A DNA stretch of 24,703 nucleotides from Bradyrhizobium sp. (GCA_028290305.1 JAQGKC010000370.1:1-24703), one strand, 5' to 3'. Shown: positions 9,230 to 17,208, counted from the first letter of the stretch. The notes: generated by a model not told the origin, from the letters alone. Translations and numbers: made by a program.

Positions 9230-12015
9230 TGCCTCCGGCCATTCCGATCGCAACCTACCGCCTGCAGCTCACCGCGAACTTCGATTTCGACGCGGCTGCG
9301 GCCGTCGTCCCCTATCTCAAGGCGCTGGGTATCACGCATCTCTATGCGTCGCCCTTTATGAAGGCGCGCAAGGGCAGCACCCATGGCTACGACATCATTG
9401 ATCACACCAAGCTCAATCCGGAGCTCGGCGGCGAGGCCGGCTTTGACAGGCTGAGCCAGGCGCTGCAGCAGCATGACCTCGGTCTGATTCTCGATTTCGT
9501 TCCAAACCATGTCGGCGTGCATTTCGCCGACAATCCATGGTGGCTCGACGTGCTGGAATGGGGTCCGGCCTCGCCGCATGCGGTATCGTTCGACATCGAC
9601 TGGGATATATTGCCGTACCGGGCCCGGGGCGGCGTGCTGCTGCCGATCACCGGCTCGTCCTATGGCGAGGCGCTGGAGAAAGGCGAGATCGAACTTCGCT
9701 ACGATTCCGACGAAGGCAGTTTTTCGGCCTGGTATTTCGAGCACCGCCTGCCGATCGCGCCGGAGCGCTATAGCGAGATTTTACGCGCGATCGTAAAGGA
9801 AGCGGGCGCGGAAGATGGCGCAGCGGGGAAAAATATTCTCGACCTTGCATCGCGCTACAAGGGATTGCGCCATCCCAATCGCCAGGAGGCGCCCGCCTTC
9901 AAGGCGGAGTTGAAAGCTATCGCCGGCAGCGCCGATATTATCGCGCGCGGGCTTAGCGCCTATCGGGCAGGACCGGATCGCGCTTCGCAAATCCTGGCGC
10001 TGCATCATCTGCTGGAACGCCAGCACTACAAGCTCGGTCACTGGCGGCTCGCGTCCAGCGACATCAATTACCGGCGCTTCTTCGATATCAACACGCTGGC
10101 CGGACTGCGCGTCGAGGATGCCGGCACATTCGACGCCATCCATCGCCTGGTCAAAAAACTGATCGCGGAAGGCAAACTGCAGGGACTGCGGCTCGATCAC
10201 ATCGATGGCTTGCGCGATCCCGCGCAATATTTTCAGCGCCTGCGCCGCCTGATCCGGAATGCGCAGGGAAAAACTGCCAAGCCGTTTTATACGGTGATCG
10301 AAAAAATTCTCGGTGAACATGAAAAGCTGCATCCCTTCACGGGCGTTCACGGCACCACCGGCTATGAATGGCTGAATGCCATCACCCAAGCGCTGGTCGA
10401 CGGCAAAGGCCTCGACCCGCTCGATGAGATCTGGCGACAAATCAGCAATATGCCGCCAAGGTTAGAGCCGGTCTTGAAGGAGGCCAAGCGCAGGGTTCTC
10501 GAGACCTTGCTGACCAGCGAATTCACGGTGCTGAGGCGCCTGCTCGCGCGTATCGCCGGTGGACATTACTCCACCCGCGACTATTCTGCCGACAGCCTGC
10601 GGCAGGCGCTCGAACTCTATGTCCTGCATTTCCCGGTCTATCGCACCTATCTGACGTCGACCGATGCAACAGGACACGACCGCGCGCTGGTTTCGGAGAC
10701 GATCGAAAAGGCGCGCGCCGAATGGTTCGCCGCCGACGAAGGCATCTTCGATTTTCTGCGAGATACGCTGACGATGGATTTGATCAAGCCCGGCCGCGCC
10801 CCGCACAGCGCGCCGCGCGTTCGCCGTTTCGCCCTCAAGGTCCAGCAGTTTACCGGCCCTGTCATGGCGAAGTCGCTCGAGGACACTACGTTCTATCGCT
10901 ACCACCGCCTGCTCGCCCTCAACGAGGTCGGTGGCGACCCGGCAGCCAGGGCACTTTCGCTCGATGCCTTTCACGAGGCCACGAAGGTTCGTTCCAAAGA
11001 GTGGCCGCATGGCATGACGGCGACAGCGACGCACGACACCAAACGCGGCGAAGACGCCCGCGCCCGATTGATGGCGCTGACCGAATTTCCCGGCGAATGG
11101 GCCAGCGCTGTCGCGCGATGGAAAATCCTGAACGCGCCGCACCTCGTCATCGAAGGCGAGATGCGTGCGCCTTCCGCAACGTTTGAATACATGCTGTATC
11201 AGGCGCTGCTTGGCGCGTGGCCATCGGGCGAACGCGATCATGCGTTTCTGGAGCGGATGCGGGCCTATGCGTTGAAAGCGGCGCGCGAGGGCAAGCAGGA
11301 AACCAGCTGGCTTAATCCCAACGAAGCCTACGAGGCGGGATTGCGGACGTTCCTCCAGCGTATTCTGGATCGCTCGGTCTCGGCAGAATTTCTGAATTCG
11401 CTTGAAACATTGGCACAGCGTGTCTCGCTGTTGGGGGCACTGAATTCGCTCAGTCAGATCACGCTGAAGGCGACGATGCCAGGCGTGCCCGATTTCTATC
11501 AGGGGACGGAGTTCTGGGACCTGTCGCTGGTCGATCCGGATAATCGTCGGCCGGTGGATTTTGCGGAGCGCGCTTCCGTGCTGGCGTCGATGGATAATCC
11601 CGATTGGGAAAGCCTCACGCACAACTGGTCCAATGGTCATATCAAGCTGGCATGGACCAGGCATCTCCTGAAGCTGCGGACTGAACTTGCCGATGTGTTC
11701 ACTCACGGCGATTATCAGCCGCTGCAGATTACCGGACCGCATAGCGATCATGTCATCGCCTTCGCACGACGCCGTGGCCGCGACGCCGCGATAACAGCCG
11801 TCGCAAAATCGTCAGCCCCGTTGTCGCAGGGCGGCCGTGCCTGGCCGCGCGCAGAAGCTTTTGACGGCTCGCTTAACCTGAACGGCTATTCCATCGAAGG
11901 CATCAGCGGCACCGAACTGCGTCTCGCCACGCTGTTCCGGCAGCTGCCGGTCGCGGTGCTGAAGGCCAGATTCGAAGGTGCCTTGAAGCCGGCGCGAAAA
12001 CGTATCCGGGCTTGA
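9229..12015 (+). CDS. treY: Malto-oligosyltrehalose synthase TreY
   Basis: GH13 isomerase that converts the reducing-end alpha-1,4 bond of a maltodextrin into the alpha,alpha-1,1 bond of maltooligosyl-trehalose, the first step of the TreYZ route. It has 928 residues, somewhat longer than many TreY proteins (about 700-850). The N-terminus (IPIATYRLQL, YLKALGITHLYASPF) is diagnostic. Catalytic elements are ILDFVPNHVGVH, GLRLDHIDGLRDP (D323), YTVIEKILGEHEKL (E358) and ATHDTKRGEDARARL. An in-frame start at 9196 is possible, but ATG 9229 overlaps the treZ stop and gives the family N-terminus. It is the last gene of the operon; a strong GC hairpin begins 21 nt after the stop. Confidence 0.96.
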   Translation: MPPAIPIATYRLQLTANFDFDAAAAVVPYLKALGITHLYASPFMKARKGSTHGYDIIDHTKLNPELGGEAGFDRLSQALQQHDLGLILDFVPNHVGVHFADNPWWLDVLEWGPASPHAVSFDIDWDILPYRARGGVLLPITGSSYGEALEKGEIELRYDSDEGSFSAWYFEHRLPIAPERYSEILRAIVKEAGAEDGAAGKNILDLASRYKGLRHPNRQEAPAFKAELKAIAGSADIIARGLSAYRAGPDRASQILALHHLLERQHYKLGHWRLASSDINYRRFFDINTLAGLRVEDAGTFDAIHRLVKKLIAEGKLQGLRLDHIDGLRDPAQYFQRLRRLIRNAQGKTAKPFYTVIEKILGEHEKLHPFTGVHGTTGYEWLNAITQALVDGKGLDPLDEIWRQISNMPPRLEPVLKEAKRRVLETLLTSEFTVLRRLLARIAGGHYSTRDYSADSLRQALELYVLHFPVYRTYLTSTDATGHDRALVSETIEKARAEWFAADEGIFDFLRDTLTMDLIKPGRAPHSAPRVRRFALKVQQFTGPVMAKSLEDTTFYRYHRLLALNEVGGDPAARALSLDAFHEATKVRSKEWPHGMTATATHDTKRGEDARARLMALTEFPGEWASAVARWKILNAPHLVIEGEMRAPSATFEYMLYQALLGAWPSGERDHAFLERMRAYALKAAREGKQETSWLNPNEAYEAGLRTFLQRILDRSVSAEFLNSLETLAQRVSLLGALNSLSQITLKATMPGVPDFYQGTEFWDLSLVDPDNRRPVDFAERASVLASMDNPDWESLTHNWSNGHIKLAWTRHLLKLRTELADVFTHGDYQPLQITGPHSDHVIAFARRRGRDAAITAVAKSSAPLSQGGRAWPRAEAFDGSLNLNGYSIEGISGTELRLATLFRQLPVAVLKARFEGALKPARKRIRA

Positions 12016-12036
12016 AGCGGGGCTAAAACGCGAAAG

Positions 12037-12063
12037 GCCGCCCGGGATCGACGGCCGGGCGGC
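12037..12063. terminator. GC-rich hairpin after treY, probable terminator
   Basis: A perfect 9-bp stem (GCCGCCCGG at 12037-12045 and CCGGGCGGC at 12055-12063) with a 9-base loop starts 21 nt after the treY stop. On the plus strand no T-run follows. On the minus strand the stem is followed by CTTTCGCGTTTT, so it resembles an intrinsic terminator better in that direction, where it would serve the minus-strand gene ending at 12218. It may work for both converging transcripts. Confidence 0.5.
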
Positions 12064-12217
12064 ATGGCGGATATCGTGCCGACAACTAAGAGGTCGGTTC
12101 CCAACCCCGCACAGGATTCAATATTCCGGAAAATTCGTTACCCACAAGGTGTCGCCGTGAGTTGCGAGCAATTTCTTCACAGCTTTTTATTGCAGAGCAA
12201 TATCGATGGCAGTCCGC

Positions 12218-12529
12218 TCAGCTTCGTTTGGTCAGCAACAGATTGCCCCGATTCCTGATCGCCACCTGGGCGACTTCTGCAAATCGCTGCAACAGCCAGG
12301 GCAACGTCACTTCCAGCCGGACATGATCATCCGCCACATCGAGATGGCCTGACGCCGCCTGCCCCATCGCGCGGACGCGAAAGATCATGCGATTCTCCTC
12401 CCATCGTTCTTCGTCGACTTTCAACACGGGGATGCTGGAAGCTGCGCGCGTCAAACCCGCCTTCAGGCGGCGCGTTGCCTCTTCGCGGCCGAGGCGATGC
12501 GGAATCGAAACGACTAGAGGTGCGGACAT
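12218..12529 (-). CDS. Polyhydroxyalkanoic acid system family protein
   Basis: A 103-residue protein resembling the small family annotated as polyhydroxyalkanoic acid system protein (putative PHA granule region protein). Family-like stretches are VVSIPHRLGREEATRRLKAGL at the N-terminus, FRVRAMGQAASGHLDVADDHVRLEV in the middle and LPWLLQRFAEVAQ near the C-terminus. There is no signal peptide or membrane segment, so it is probably cytosolic or granule-associated. Its biochemical role is not established. The start ATG (12529-12527) fits the family N-terminus, but the upstream ribosome site is weak. It converges on treY and diverges from the small membrane protein at 12693. The placement next to glycogen/trehalose genes fits a carbon-storage theme, but a functional link is only inferred. 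Confidence 0.85.
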   Translation of the reverse strand: MSAPLVVSIPHRLGREEATRRLKAGLTRAASSIPVLKVDEERWEENRMIFRVRAMGQAASGHLDVADDHVRLEVTLPWLLQRFAEVAQVAIRNRGNLLLTKRS

Positions 12530-12613
12530 TTGAAAATCCCAACTAACCCAACCTCATCTAATTCCACATCGTTCGAAAAAAAGGGGAAGCCGGATGAATG
12601 GCAGCATGAAAAA

Positions 12614-12638
12614 GGAACCTTACGGGTTCCCGTTCGTT
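12614..12638 (+). promoter_or_regulatory. EcfG-type (general stress sigma factor) promoter
   Basis: GGAAC at 12614-12618, a 16-nt spacer, and CGTT at 12635-12638 exactly match the alphaproteobacterial EcfG/RpoE2 consensus GGAAC-N16/17-CGTT. The predicted transcript would start near 12645, about 48 nt before the DUF3309-type gene at 12693. GGAACC also pairs with the GGTTCC at 12625-12630, so part of the element is palindromic. The match is seen directly; activity is inferred. Confidence 0.65.
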
Positions 12639-12692
12639 TTTTGCTGAAGGCAGAGCAACAGGTGCCGACTGCCGGGCTGGAGGAGATGCTAC

Positions 12693-12857
12693 ATGTCAAT
12701 TGGAACGATCATTCTCATTATTCTCGTTATCGCCCTGCTGGGCGGCTTTAGCGGCGTCGGCGGCGGGCCGTTTTACGGCACCGGATATTATGGCGGCGGC
12801 GGCCTCGGCCTCGTGATCGTCATCCTGCTGATCCTGCTACTGCTCGGAAGACTTTAG
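12693..12857 (+). CDS. DUF3309-type small membrane protein
   Basis: A 54-residue peptide with a clear ribosome site: GGAGGAG at 12679-12685, 7 nt before the ATG. It has two hydrophobic segments (residues about 4-17, TIILIILVIALLGG, and about 38-52, LGLVIVILLILLLLG). They are separated by a glycine- and tyrosine-rich loop (GVGGGPFYGTGYYGGGG), and the protein ends LLGRL. This matches the DUF3309 family of short proteobacterial membrane peptides, whose function is unknown. It probably forms an inner-membrane helical hairpin. An exact EcfG-type promoter lies upstream, suggesting induction by general stress. It diverges from the PHA-system gene and runs into a palindromic repeat shared with the converging ligD. 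Confidence 0.85.
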   Translation: MSIGTIILIILVIALLGGFSGVGGGPFYGTGYYGGGGLGLVIVILLILLLLGRL

Positions 12858-12923
12858 GTTTTGTAGATCGCAGGGTGTCGCTTAGCCAGCCTACTTTCAC
12901 CCTGCGCATCCCAACAATAGACC

Positions 12924-13059
12924 GTCATACTCCGCCACCGGGTCTCGCCTTCGGCGAGCCCGATGACAGGCTCCAGCGGAGTATCCAGCATTCCGGAGCG
13001 TTCGCGATTTATCATCGGCGCTCCGGGATACTGGATCACCCGCGTGCGCGGGTGATGAC
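12924..13059. repeat. Composite palindromic intergenic repeat between convergent genes
   Basis: The element is bounded by GTCAT (12924-12928) and ATGAC (13055-13059). Nested inverted repeats include TACTCCGC (12928-12935) with GCGGAGTA (12976-12983), CTCGCC-TTC-GGCGAG (12944-12958), CCGGAGCG (12993-13000) with CGCTCCGG (13019-13026), and a perfect 10-bp stem ATCACCCGCG-TG-CGCGGGTGAT (13035-13056). It resembles the dispersed palindromic elements of Bradyrhizobium-type genomes. It lies between the 3' ends of the DUF3309-type gene and ligD and could act as a bidirectional terminator. The family assignment is from memory. Confidence 0.7.
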
Positions 13060-13082
13060 AGCCATCTTTCAATCACCTCATC

Positions 13083-15752
13083 TCATTTCCGCGCCGCCAA
13101 TTTCTTGATCGCAGGCTTTATCGATGACGCCGCGTCATCGTAACCTTCCCACGCCTTGGTCTTGGCGAGCAGCGCCGGCACGGTCCGCACCGTGTAGCGT
13201 TTTGGATCGAGATCACCGCGCACCTGCGCCCAGGTCAGCGGCATCGAGACGGTGGCGCCTTCGCGCGCCCTGGGCGACAGCACCGCGACCGCGGTCGCCA
13301 TGCGGTCGTTGCGCAGATAGTCGAGGAAGATCTTTCCCTTGCGCAGCTTCTTCGACATGTTGAGCAGATAGCGCTCGGGATCTTCCTCCGCCATCGATTG
13401 GCAGACGCCCTGCGCGAAGGCCTTGGCCTCCTTCCATGTCACCTTGTCCTTTGCGCCGTAGGCCAACGGCGTCACCACGTGAAGGCCCTTGCCGCCAGTG
13501 GTCTTGCAGAAACTCTCCAGGCCGAGGTCTGTCAGATGCTGCCGCATGTTCTTGGCGGCCTCGATGACATCGGTAAATTCGACCTCCGGCGCGGGGTCGA
13601 GATCGAACACCAGCCGCCCCGGTATATCCGGCGCATCCGGCGCGCAATTCCACGGATGCAGTTCGAGACCGCCGATCTGGGCCACGGCGGCGAGTCCCTC
13701 GACGCGATCAATCTGCAAGTATGGTTTTCGATCGCCGGAGACCTTGACCAATTCCAGCAGGTTCGAAGTGCCGGGCATTGCATGGCGCTGAAAGAAGCGC
13801 TCGCCGCCGATGCCATCTGGCGCGCGCACCACGGAGCAGGGCCGGCCCTTTAAATGGCCGATCATCCAGCCACCCACCGCCTCGAAATAACGGGCGAGAT
13901 CGAGCTTGGTGACAGCTTCGCCGTCGCCGCCGTCCGGCCACAGCTCCTTGTCGGGCTTGGAAATAATCACGCCCATCACCTCCGCGGATTTGCCCGCCGC
14001 AGGCGTGGACTGCGCCTTGCCCGGTTTGCCGGCCTTCGCATTCCCGGATTTGGAGGCAGTCTTCCCGGCGGGTTTGGCGATGGTGGTCATGGCCGGCTTC
14101 TCCGCCGTTACCTCATCGGCCGGCTTGTCCTGGCGCAGCCCCTTGAACGCAGCCTGCCGTATATTGCCGGCGTCGGTCCAGCCTGCGAATTCGATCTCGG
14201 CGACGAGTTCAGGTTTCAGCCAATGCACGTCGCGGGTCTTGCGCGGCGCATCCTTGCCGCCGAAAGGGTTCTCGTTAGACGCCGCGGCCTTCAGCGCCGG
14301 CATGATACGCCTGACCTTGTCCTGCCCAAATCCGGTGCCGACGATGCCGACAAAGGCCAGATGATCGCCGCGATGGACACCCGCCATCAGCGAACGGAAT
14401 TTTCCGTTAGTGGTTTTCCAGCCGCCGAGGACGACTTCATGTCCGGCGCGGCATTTGGCTTTGGTCCAGTTCTCGGAGCGGCCGGACTGATAGGGCGCGC
14501 TGAGTTTCTTCGAGACGATACCCTCCAGCGACAGCTTGCACGCCGACTGCAAGATGGCGTCGCCTCCGCTCTCGAAATGCGCGACATAGCGGATCAATTT
14601 GGCGTTGCCTTTGGCCCGCGCTTCCAGCAATTGCTTCAACTGCGCCTTGCGCTCGCCGAGCGGCACGCGGCGCAGATCTTCCCCATTGGCAAACAACAGG
14701 TCGAACGCAAAGAAGATGAGATTGTCGGTCTTGCCGTCGGAAAGGGCCGCCTGCAGCGTAGAAAAATCCGGCACGCCGTTATGGTCGAGCGCGACGATCT
14801 CGCCGTCGATCAGCACGTCGGGGAGTGAATTTCCTTCCCTCGCGATGGCCTGGAATTTCTCCGTCCAGTCCAGCCCTTTGCGGGTCTTCAGCGCGGCGGC
14901 GCCATCCTCGACGCGCAATTGTACCCGGTAGCCGTCGAACTTGATCTCGTGACACCATCCTTCGCCGCCCGGCGGACGATCGACCGAGATGCAGAGCTGC
15001 GGCGCAACGAAATCCGGCATCGCGGCGACTCTCTTGCCCTTGGATGCCTTCGCCGGCGGGTCGACCTTGTTCTCCGCGCGCGCCTCGGCGGCGTCGCCGC
15101 GATTCGAATTCCAGACCGCATCAGCCTTCGCGCGGCCGGACTTCGCCGTCATGAACGGCTTTGGCGCTTTGCCTTTGCCTTCCGCAATCTGCTCCATCGA
15201 CCGTCCCGATGCGACGGATTCGTCGGCATCGAGAATTTTATTGGCTTCGCCTTCCCTGGCGAAATCGTCGCGATGCTTGATCAATAGCCAGTTGGTCCGT
15301 TTGCCGCCGCTGCGGTCATTGCGCATGCGCACCAGCACCCAGCTGCCATGCAGCTTTTCGCCGCGCAGCGTGAATTTCAGATCGCCCTTCTTGTATCCCC
15401 GTTCCGGATCGTCAGATTCCCAATAGCCGCGGTCCCAAAGCTGCACGGTGCCGCCGCCATACTGGCCCTTCGGAATAGTACCTTCGAAATCGCCGTAATC
15501 GAGCGGATGATCTTCCACCTCGACCGCCAACCGCTTGTCGTGCGGATCGAGCGAAGGACCCCGCGTCACCGCCCAGGATTTGAAGACGCCGTCGAACTCC
15601 AGCCGCAGGTCGTAATGCAGCCGGCTCGCATCGTGCTTCTGGATCACGAACCGCCGCTGCTTCGAAGGCGCGACTTTGACGTCGCCGCTGGGCTCGGCGG
15701 TCTTTTCGAAATCGCGCTTTTTTCGATAGGTGGACAGGTTTCTCAAGGACAC
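13083..15752 (-). CDS. ligD: Multifunctional DNA ligase D (PE-LIG-POL)
   Basis: ATP-dependent ligase and end-processing enzyme of bacterial NHEJ, recruited by Ku to DNA double-strand breaks. It has 889 residues in the Pseudomonas-like domain order. A 3'-phosphoesterase domain (about 1-190: [22 protein letters not shown]) comes first. The ligase follows (about 245-540), with nucleotidyl-lysine motif EIKFDGYR (K271), then [10 protein letters not shown] and EGIVSKK. A lysine/alanine/proline-rich linker (about 543-590) leads to the primase-like polymerase (about 593-889) with FDLDPAP (D717, D719) and [13 protein letters not shown] 15752 is preferred over TTG 15758 because GAGGA (15767-15763) is properly spaced only from the GTG. 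It is divergent from ku. The palindromic repeat at 12924-13059 probably ends the transcript. Confidence 0.96.
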   Translation of the reverse strand: MSLRNLSTYRKKRDFEKTAEPSGDVKVAPSKQRRFVIQKHDASRLHYDLRLEFDGVFKSWAVTRGPSLDPHDKRLAVEVEDHPLDYGDFEGTIPKGQYGGGTVQLWDRGYWESDDPERGYKKGDLKFTLRGEKLHGSWVLVRMRNDRSGGKRTNWLLIKHRDDFAREGEANKILDADESVASGRSMEQIAEGKGKAPKPFMTAKSGRAKADAVWNSNRGDAAEARAENKVDPPAKASKGKRVAAMPDFVAPQLCISVDRPPGGEGWCHEIKFDGYRVQLRVEDGAAALKTRKGLDWTEKFQAIAREGNSLPDVLIDGEIVALDHNGVPDFSTLQAALSDGKTDNLIFFAFDLLFANGEDLRRVPLGERKAQLKQLLEARAKGNAKLIRYVAHFESGGDAILQSACKLSLEGIVSKKLSAPYQSGRSENWTKAKCRAGHEVVLGGWKTTNGKFRSLMAGVHRGDHLAFVGIVGTGFGQDKVRRIMPALKAAASNENPFGGKDAPRKTRDVHWLKPELVAEIEFAGWTDAGNIRQAAFKGLRQDKPADEVTAEKPAMTTIAKPAGKTASKSGNAKAGKPGKAQSTPAAGKSAEVMGVIISKPDKELWPDGGDGEAVTKLDLARYFEAVGGWMIGHLKGRPCSVVRAPDGIGGERFFQRHAMPGTSNLLELVKVSGDRKPYLQIDRVEGLAAVAQIGGLELHPWNCAPDAPDIPGRLVFDLDPAPEVEFTDVIEAAKNMRQHLTDLGLESFCKTTGGKGLHVVTPLAYGAKDKVTWKEAKAFAQGVCQSMAEEDPERYLLNMSKKLRKGKIFLDYLRNDRMATAVAVLSPRAREGATVSMPLTWAQVRGDLDPKRYTVRTVPALLAKTKAWEGYDDAASSIKPAIKKLAARK

Positions 15753-15811
15753 GATCAATCCTCACGAAAATGAAGCGTCGGAGCCACCGTCTCGCACGAC
15801 GGCAGGGACCC

Positions 15812-15836
15812 GGAACCAAAACCCCTAATATCAGTT
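15812..15836 (+). promoter_or_regulatory. EcfG-like promoter candidate for ku
   Basis: GGAAC (15812-15816), a 16-nt spacer and AGTT (15833-15836) match the GGAAC-N16/17-CGTT consensus at all but one base. A start near 15843 would leave a leader of about 40 nt before the ku ATG. The ku ribosome site GGAG lies at 15872-15875. Confidence 0.45.
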
Positions 15837-15845
15837 GAAAGTTCC
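15820..15845 (-). promoter_or_regulatory. EcfG-like promoter candidate for ligD
   Basis: Read on the minus strand, GGAAC (15845-15841), a 17-nt spacer and GGTT (15823-15820) match the EcfG consensus except for one base of the -10 element. It overlaps the plus-strand candidate for ku, so one short segment could fire both NHEJ genes. The leader to GTG 15752 would be about 60 nt. Confidence 0.4.
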
Positions 15846-15881
15846 CGTTTCCTTTTAACCCCTACCAAGCCGGAGATTGTA

Positions 15882-16760
15882 ATGGCCGCTCGCGCCTATT
15901 GGAAAGGCTCCCTGAAGCTTTCCCTCGTATCATGCCCGGTCTTGCTCTACCCGGCCTCGACATCGTCAGACAAAACCCGCTTCCACATGATCAACAGGGA
16001 AACCGGCAACCGGCTGAAGCAGCAGATGGTCGATGCCGAGACCGGCGACGTCGTCGAAAGTGACCAGAAAGGCCGCGGCTACGAATTGAAAAAGGGCGAA
16101 TATGTCGAGGTCGAAAAGGAAGAGCTTGACGCCGTTCAGATCGAAAGCAGCCATACCATCGACATCGACAGCTTCGTGCCGAAGGACGAGATCGACAAGC
16201 GTTACCTCAATCATCCCTATTACATAGCGCCCGACGGCAAGGCCGGCATCGAGGCCTTCGCCGTGATCCGCGATGCCATGAAGGACCGGGACCGCACCGC
16301 ATTGGCCCGCATCGTCCTGACCAACCGCGAGCATGTCATCGCAATCGAGCCACTGGGCAAGGGCCTACTCGGCATCACGTTGCGATATCCGTATGAGGTG
16401 CGCGACGAGCACGAGTATTTCGACGACATCAAGAATCCGAAGATATCGAAGGACATGATCGAACTCGCGGGCCATATCCTCGACACCAAGGCCGCGCATA
16501 TCCAACCCTCGAAATTCAAGGACGAATACGAGACCGCGCTGAAGACGCTGGTGAAACGCAAGGCCGCCGGCAAGCCGGTCAAGGCCGCCGAGCCCGAGGA
16601 ACGGCCCGACAACGTGATCAGCCTGATGGACGCGCTTAAGCAGAGCCTGAAAGGCAAGGCCTCGGCCAAGCGATCGGCCCGTTCCCCGGCCCGCCGGGCG
16701 ACGCATCGCCCCGCCAAGAAAGCCCATCGTTCGGCTGCGCGGGCGCGGAAGGCGAGCTGA
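15882..16760 (+). CDS. ku: Ku DNA end-binding protein
   Basis: Bacterial Ku homologue. It forms a ring-shaped homodimer on DNA double-strand break ends and recruits LigD. It has 292 residues, typical of the family. The N-terminus ARAYWKGSLKLSLVSCPVLLYPA and the stretches RFHMINRETGNRLKQQMVD and KGEYVEVEKEELDAV are family hallmarks of the Ku beta-barrel core (residues about 1-245). The C-terminus (about 255-292) is a basic lysine/arginine/alanine tail of the kind reported to help DNA binding and sliding. ATG 15882 has GGAG 6 nt upstream. It is divergent from ligD across a 129-bp spacer with candidate stress promoters and is followed by a palindromic repeat. Confidence 0.97.
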   Translation: MAARAYWKGSLKLSLVSCPVLLYPASTSSDKTRFHMINRETGNRLKQQMVDAETGDVVESDQKGRGYELKKGEYVEVEKEELDAVQIESSHTIDIDSFVPKDEIDKRYLNHPYYIAPDGKAGIEAFAVIRDAMKDRDRTALARIVLTNREHVIAIEPLGKGLLGITLRYPYEVRDEHEYFDDIKNPKISKDMIELAGHILDTKAAHIQPSKFKDEYETALKTLVKRKAAGKPVKAAEPEERPDNVISLMDALKQSLKGKASAKRSARSPARRATHRPAKKAHRSAARARKAS

Positions 16761-16790
16761 GAGCGCTTTCTGACTACAATATCAAACGCT

Positions 16791-16886
16791 CGTCATTCCG
16801 GGATGCGCCACTTGGCGCAGGCCCGGAATCCATAGTCCCTGCGGTGGTTATGGATGGGCTCGCGCTTCGCGCGCCCCGGAATGACG
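16791..16886. repeat. Palindromic intergenic repeat (CGTCATTCCGGG family)
   Basis: Terminal 12-bp perfect inverted repeats CGTCATTCCGGG (16791-16802) and CCCGGAATGACG (16875-16886) enclose two smaller stems: TGCGCCA-CT-TGGCGCA (16804-16819) and ATCCATA/TATGGAT (16828-16834 with 16849-16855). This resembles the abundant dispersed palindrome seen in Bradyrhizobium, Rhodopseudomonas and Nitrobacter intergenic regions (family recalled, not searched). It lies between the 3' ends of ku and the DUF6496-type gene and may end both transcripts. Confidence 0.8.
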
Positions 16887-16935
16887 ACTACCATTGTTGG
16901 ATCGCTAAGTTGTAAGAGACGCCGCTCGAAGGGCA

Positions 16936-17157
16936 CTACCGCTTCGACTTGCGCTTCTTGGCCGTCTTCTTTTTCTTCGAGGTCTTCTTCGGGACTTTCC
17001 TTCCTTCGGCCCTCGCCTCGGACAAACCGATCGCGATCGCCTGCTTGCGGCTCTTGACCTTCCGGCCCGAGCGGCCGCTCTTCAAAGTGCCGGCCTTGCG
17101 CTTCTTCATTGCGCGCCCGACCTTGGCGGATGCTTTTTTCGAATATTTGCGTGCCAT
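16936..17157 (-). CDS. DUF6496-type lysine-rich small protein
   Basis: A 73-residue, extremely basic protein: 32 of 73 residues are Lys or Arg. It is recognisable by the core KSGRSGRKVKSRKQAIAIGLSEAR of the DUF6496 family, whose function is unknown. The N-terminus is MARKYSKKASAKVGRAMKKRKAG, and the C-terminus is an almost pure lysine/arginine tail resembling histone-H1-like or Ku C-terminal tails. Nucleic-acid binding is therefore likely but not shown. The ATG at 17157 is chosen because GGGAGAA lies just upstream and the family begins there; an in-frame extension to 17244 has no family resemblance. It is transcribed in the same direction as kdpE, 108 nt downstream, and converges on ku. A membership in the NHEJ neighbourhood is suggested by position only. 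Confidence 0.85.
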   Translation of the reverse strand: MARKYSKKASAKVGRAMKKRKAGTLKSGRSGRKVKSRKQAIAIGLSEARAEGRKVPKKTSKKKKTAKKRKSKR

Positions 17158-17183
17158 GACTATTCTCCCGGTTGTGGGAAAAT

Positions 17184-17208
17184 AATCTGCGCGGATGAAG
17201 AAGGTTCC
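17184..17208 (-). promoter_or_regulatory. Weak EcfG-like site upstream of the DUF6496-type gene
   Basis: On the minus strand GGAACC begins at 17208 and is followed, after a 16-nt spacer from GGAAC, by GATT (17187-17184). Only TT agrees with the CGTT -10 element. GGTTCC (17203-17208) also faces GGAAC (17216-17220) as a short inverted repeat with a T-rich loop on the plus strand, so a weak hairpin after kdpE is an alternative reading. Confidence 0.2.

Noticed and set aside
10462..11751. Long open frame antisense to treY (429 codons)
   Set aside because: Opposite strand of treY, with composition biased to Arg/Gln/Ile as in shadow frames and no recognisable domain.
12064..12258. Possible 64-residue gene between treY and the PHA-system gene
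   Set aside because: No ribosome site and no family resemblance. It overlaps the 3' end of the better-supported minus-strand gene and begins just after the hairpin.
12626..12630. Minus-strand GGAAC as a promoter for the PHA-system gene
   Set aside because: No CGTT-like -10 element occurs 16-17 nt downstream on the minus strand; the GGAAC arises from the palindrome with the plus-strand site.
12530..12751. Possible 73-residue gene overlapping the DUF3309-type gene
   Set aside because: It runs through the EcfG-type promoter and the start of the recognisable small membrane protein in another frame, and has no clear ribosome site.
12854..13108. Short open frames on both strands in the spacer before ligD
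   Set aside because: They fall inside the nested palindromic repeat, whose symmetry makes open frames on both strands.
15753..15758. TTG start for ligD, two codons upstream
   Set aside because: The GAGGA ribosome site directly abuts the TTG, leaving no spacing, whereas it is well placed for GTG 15752.
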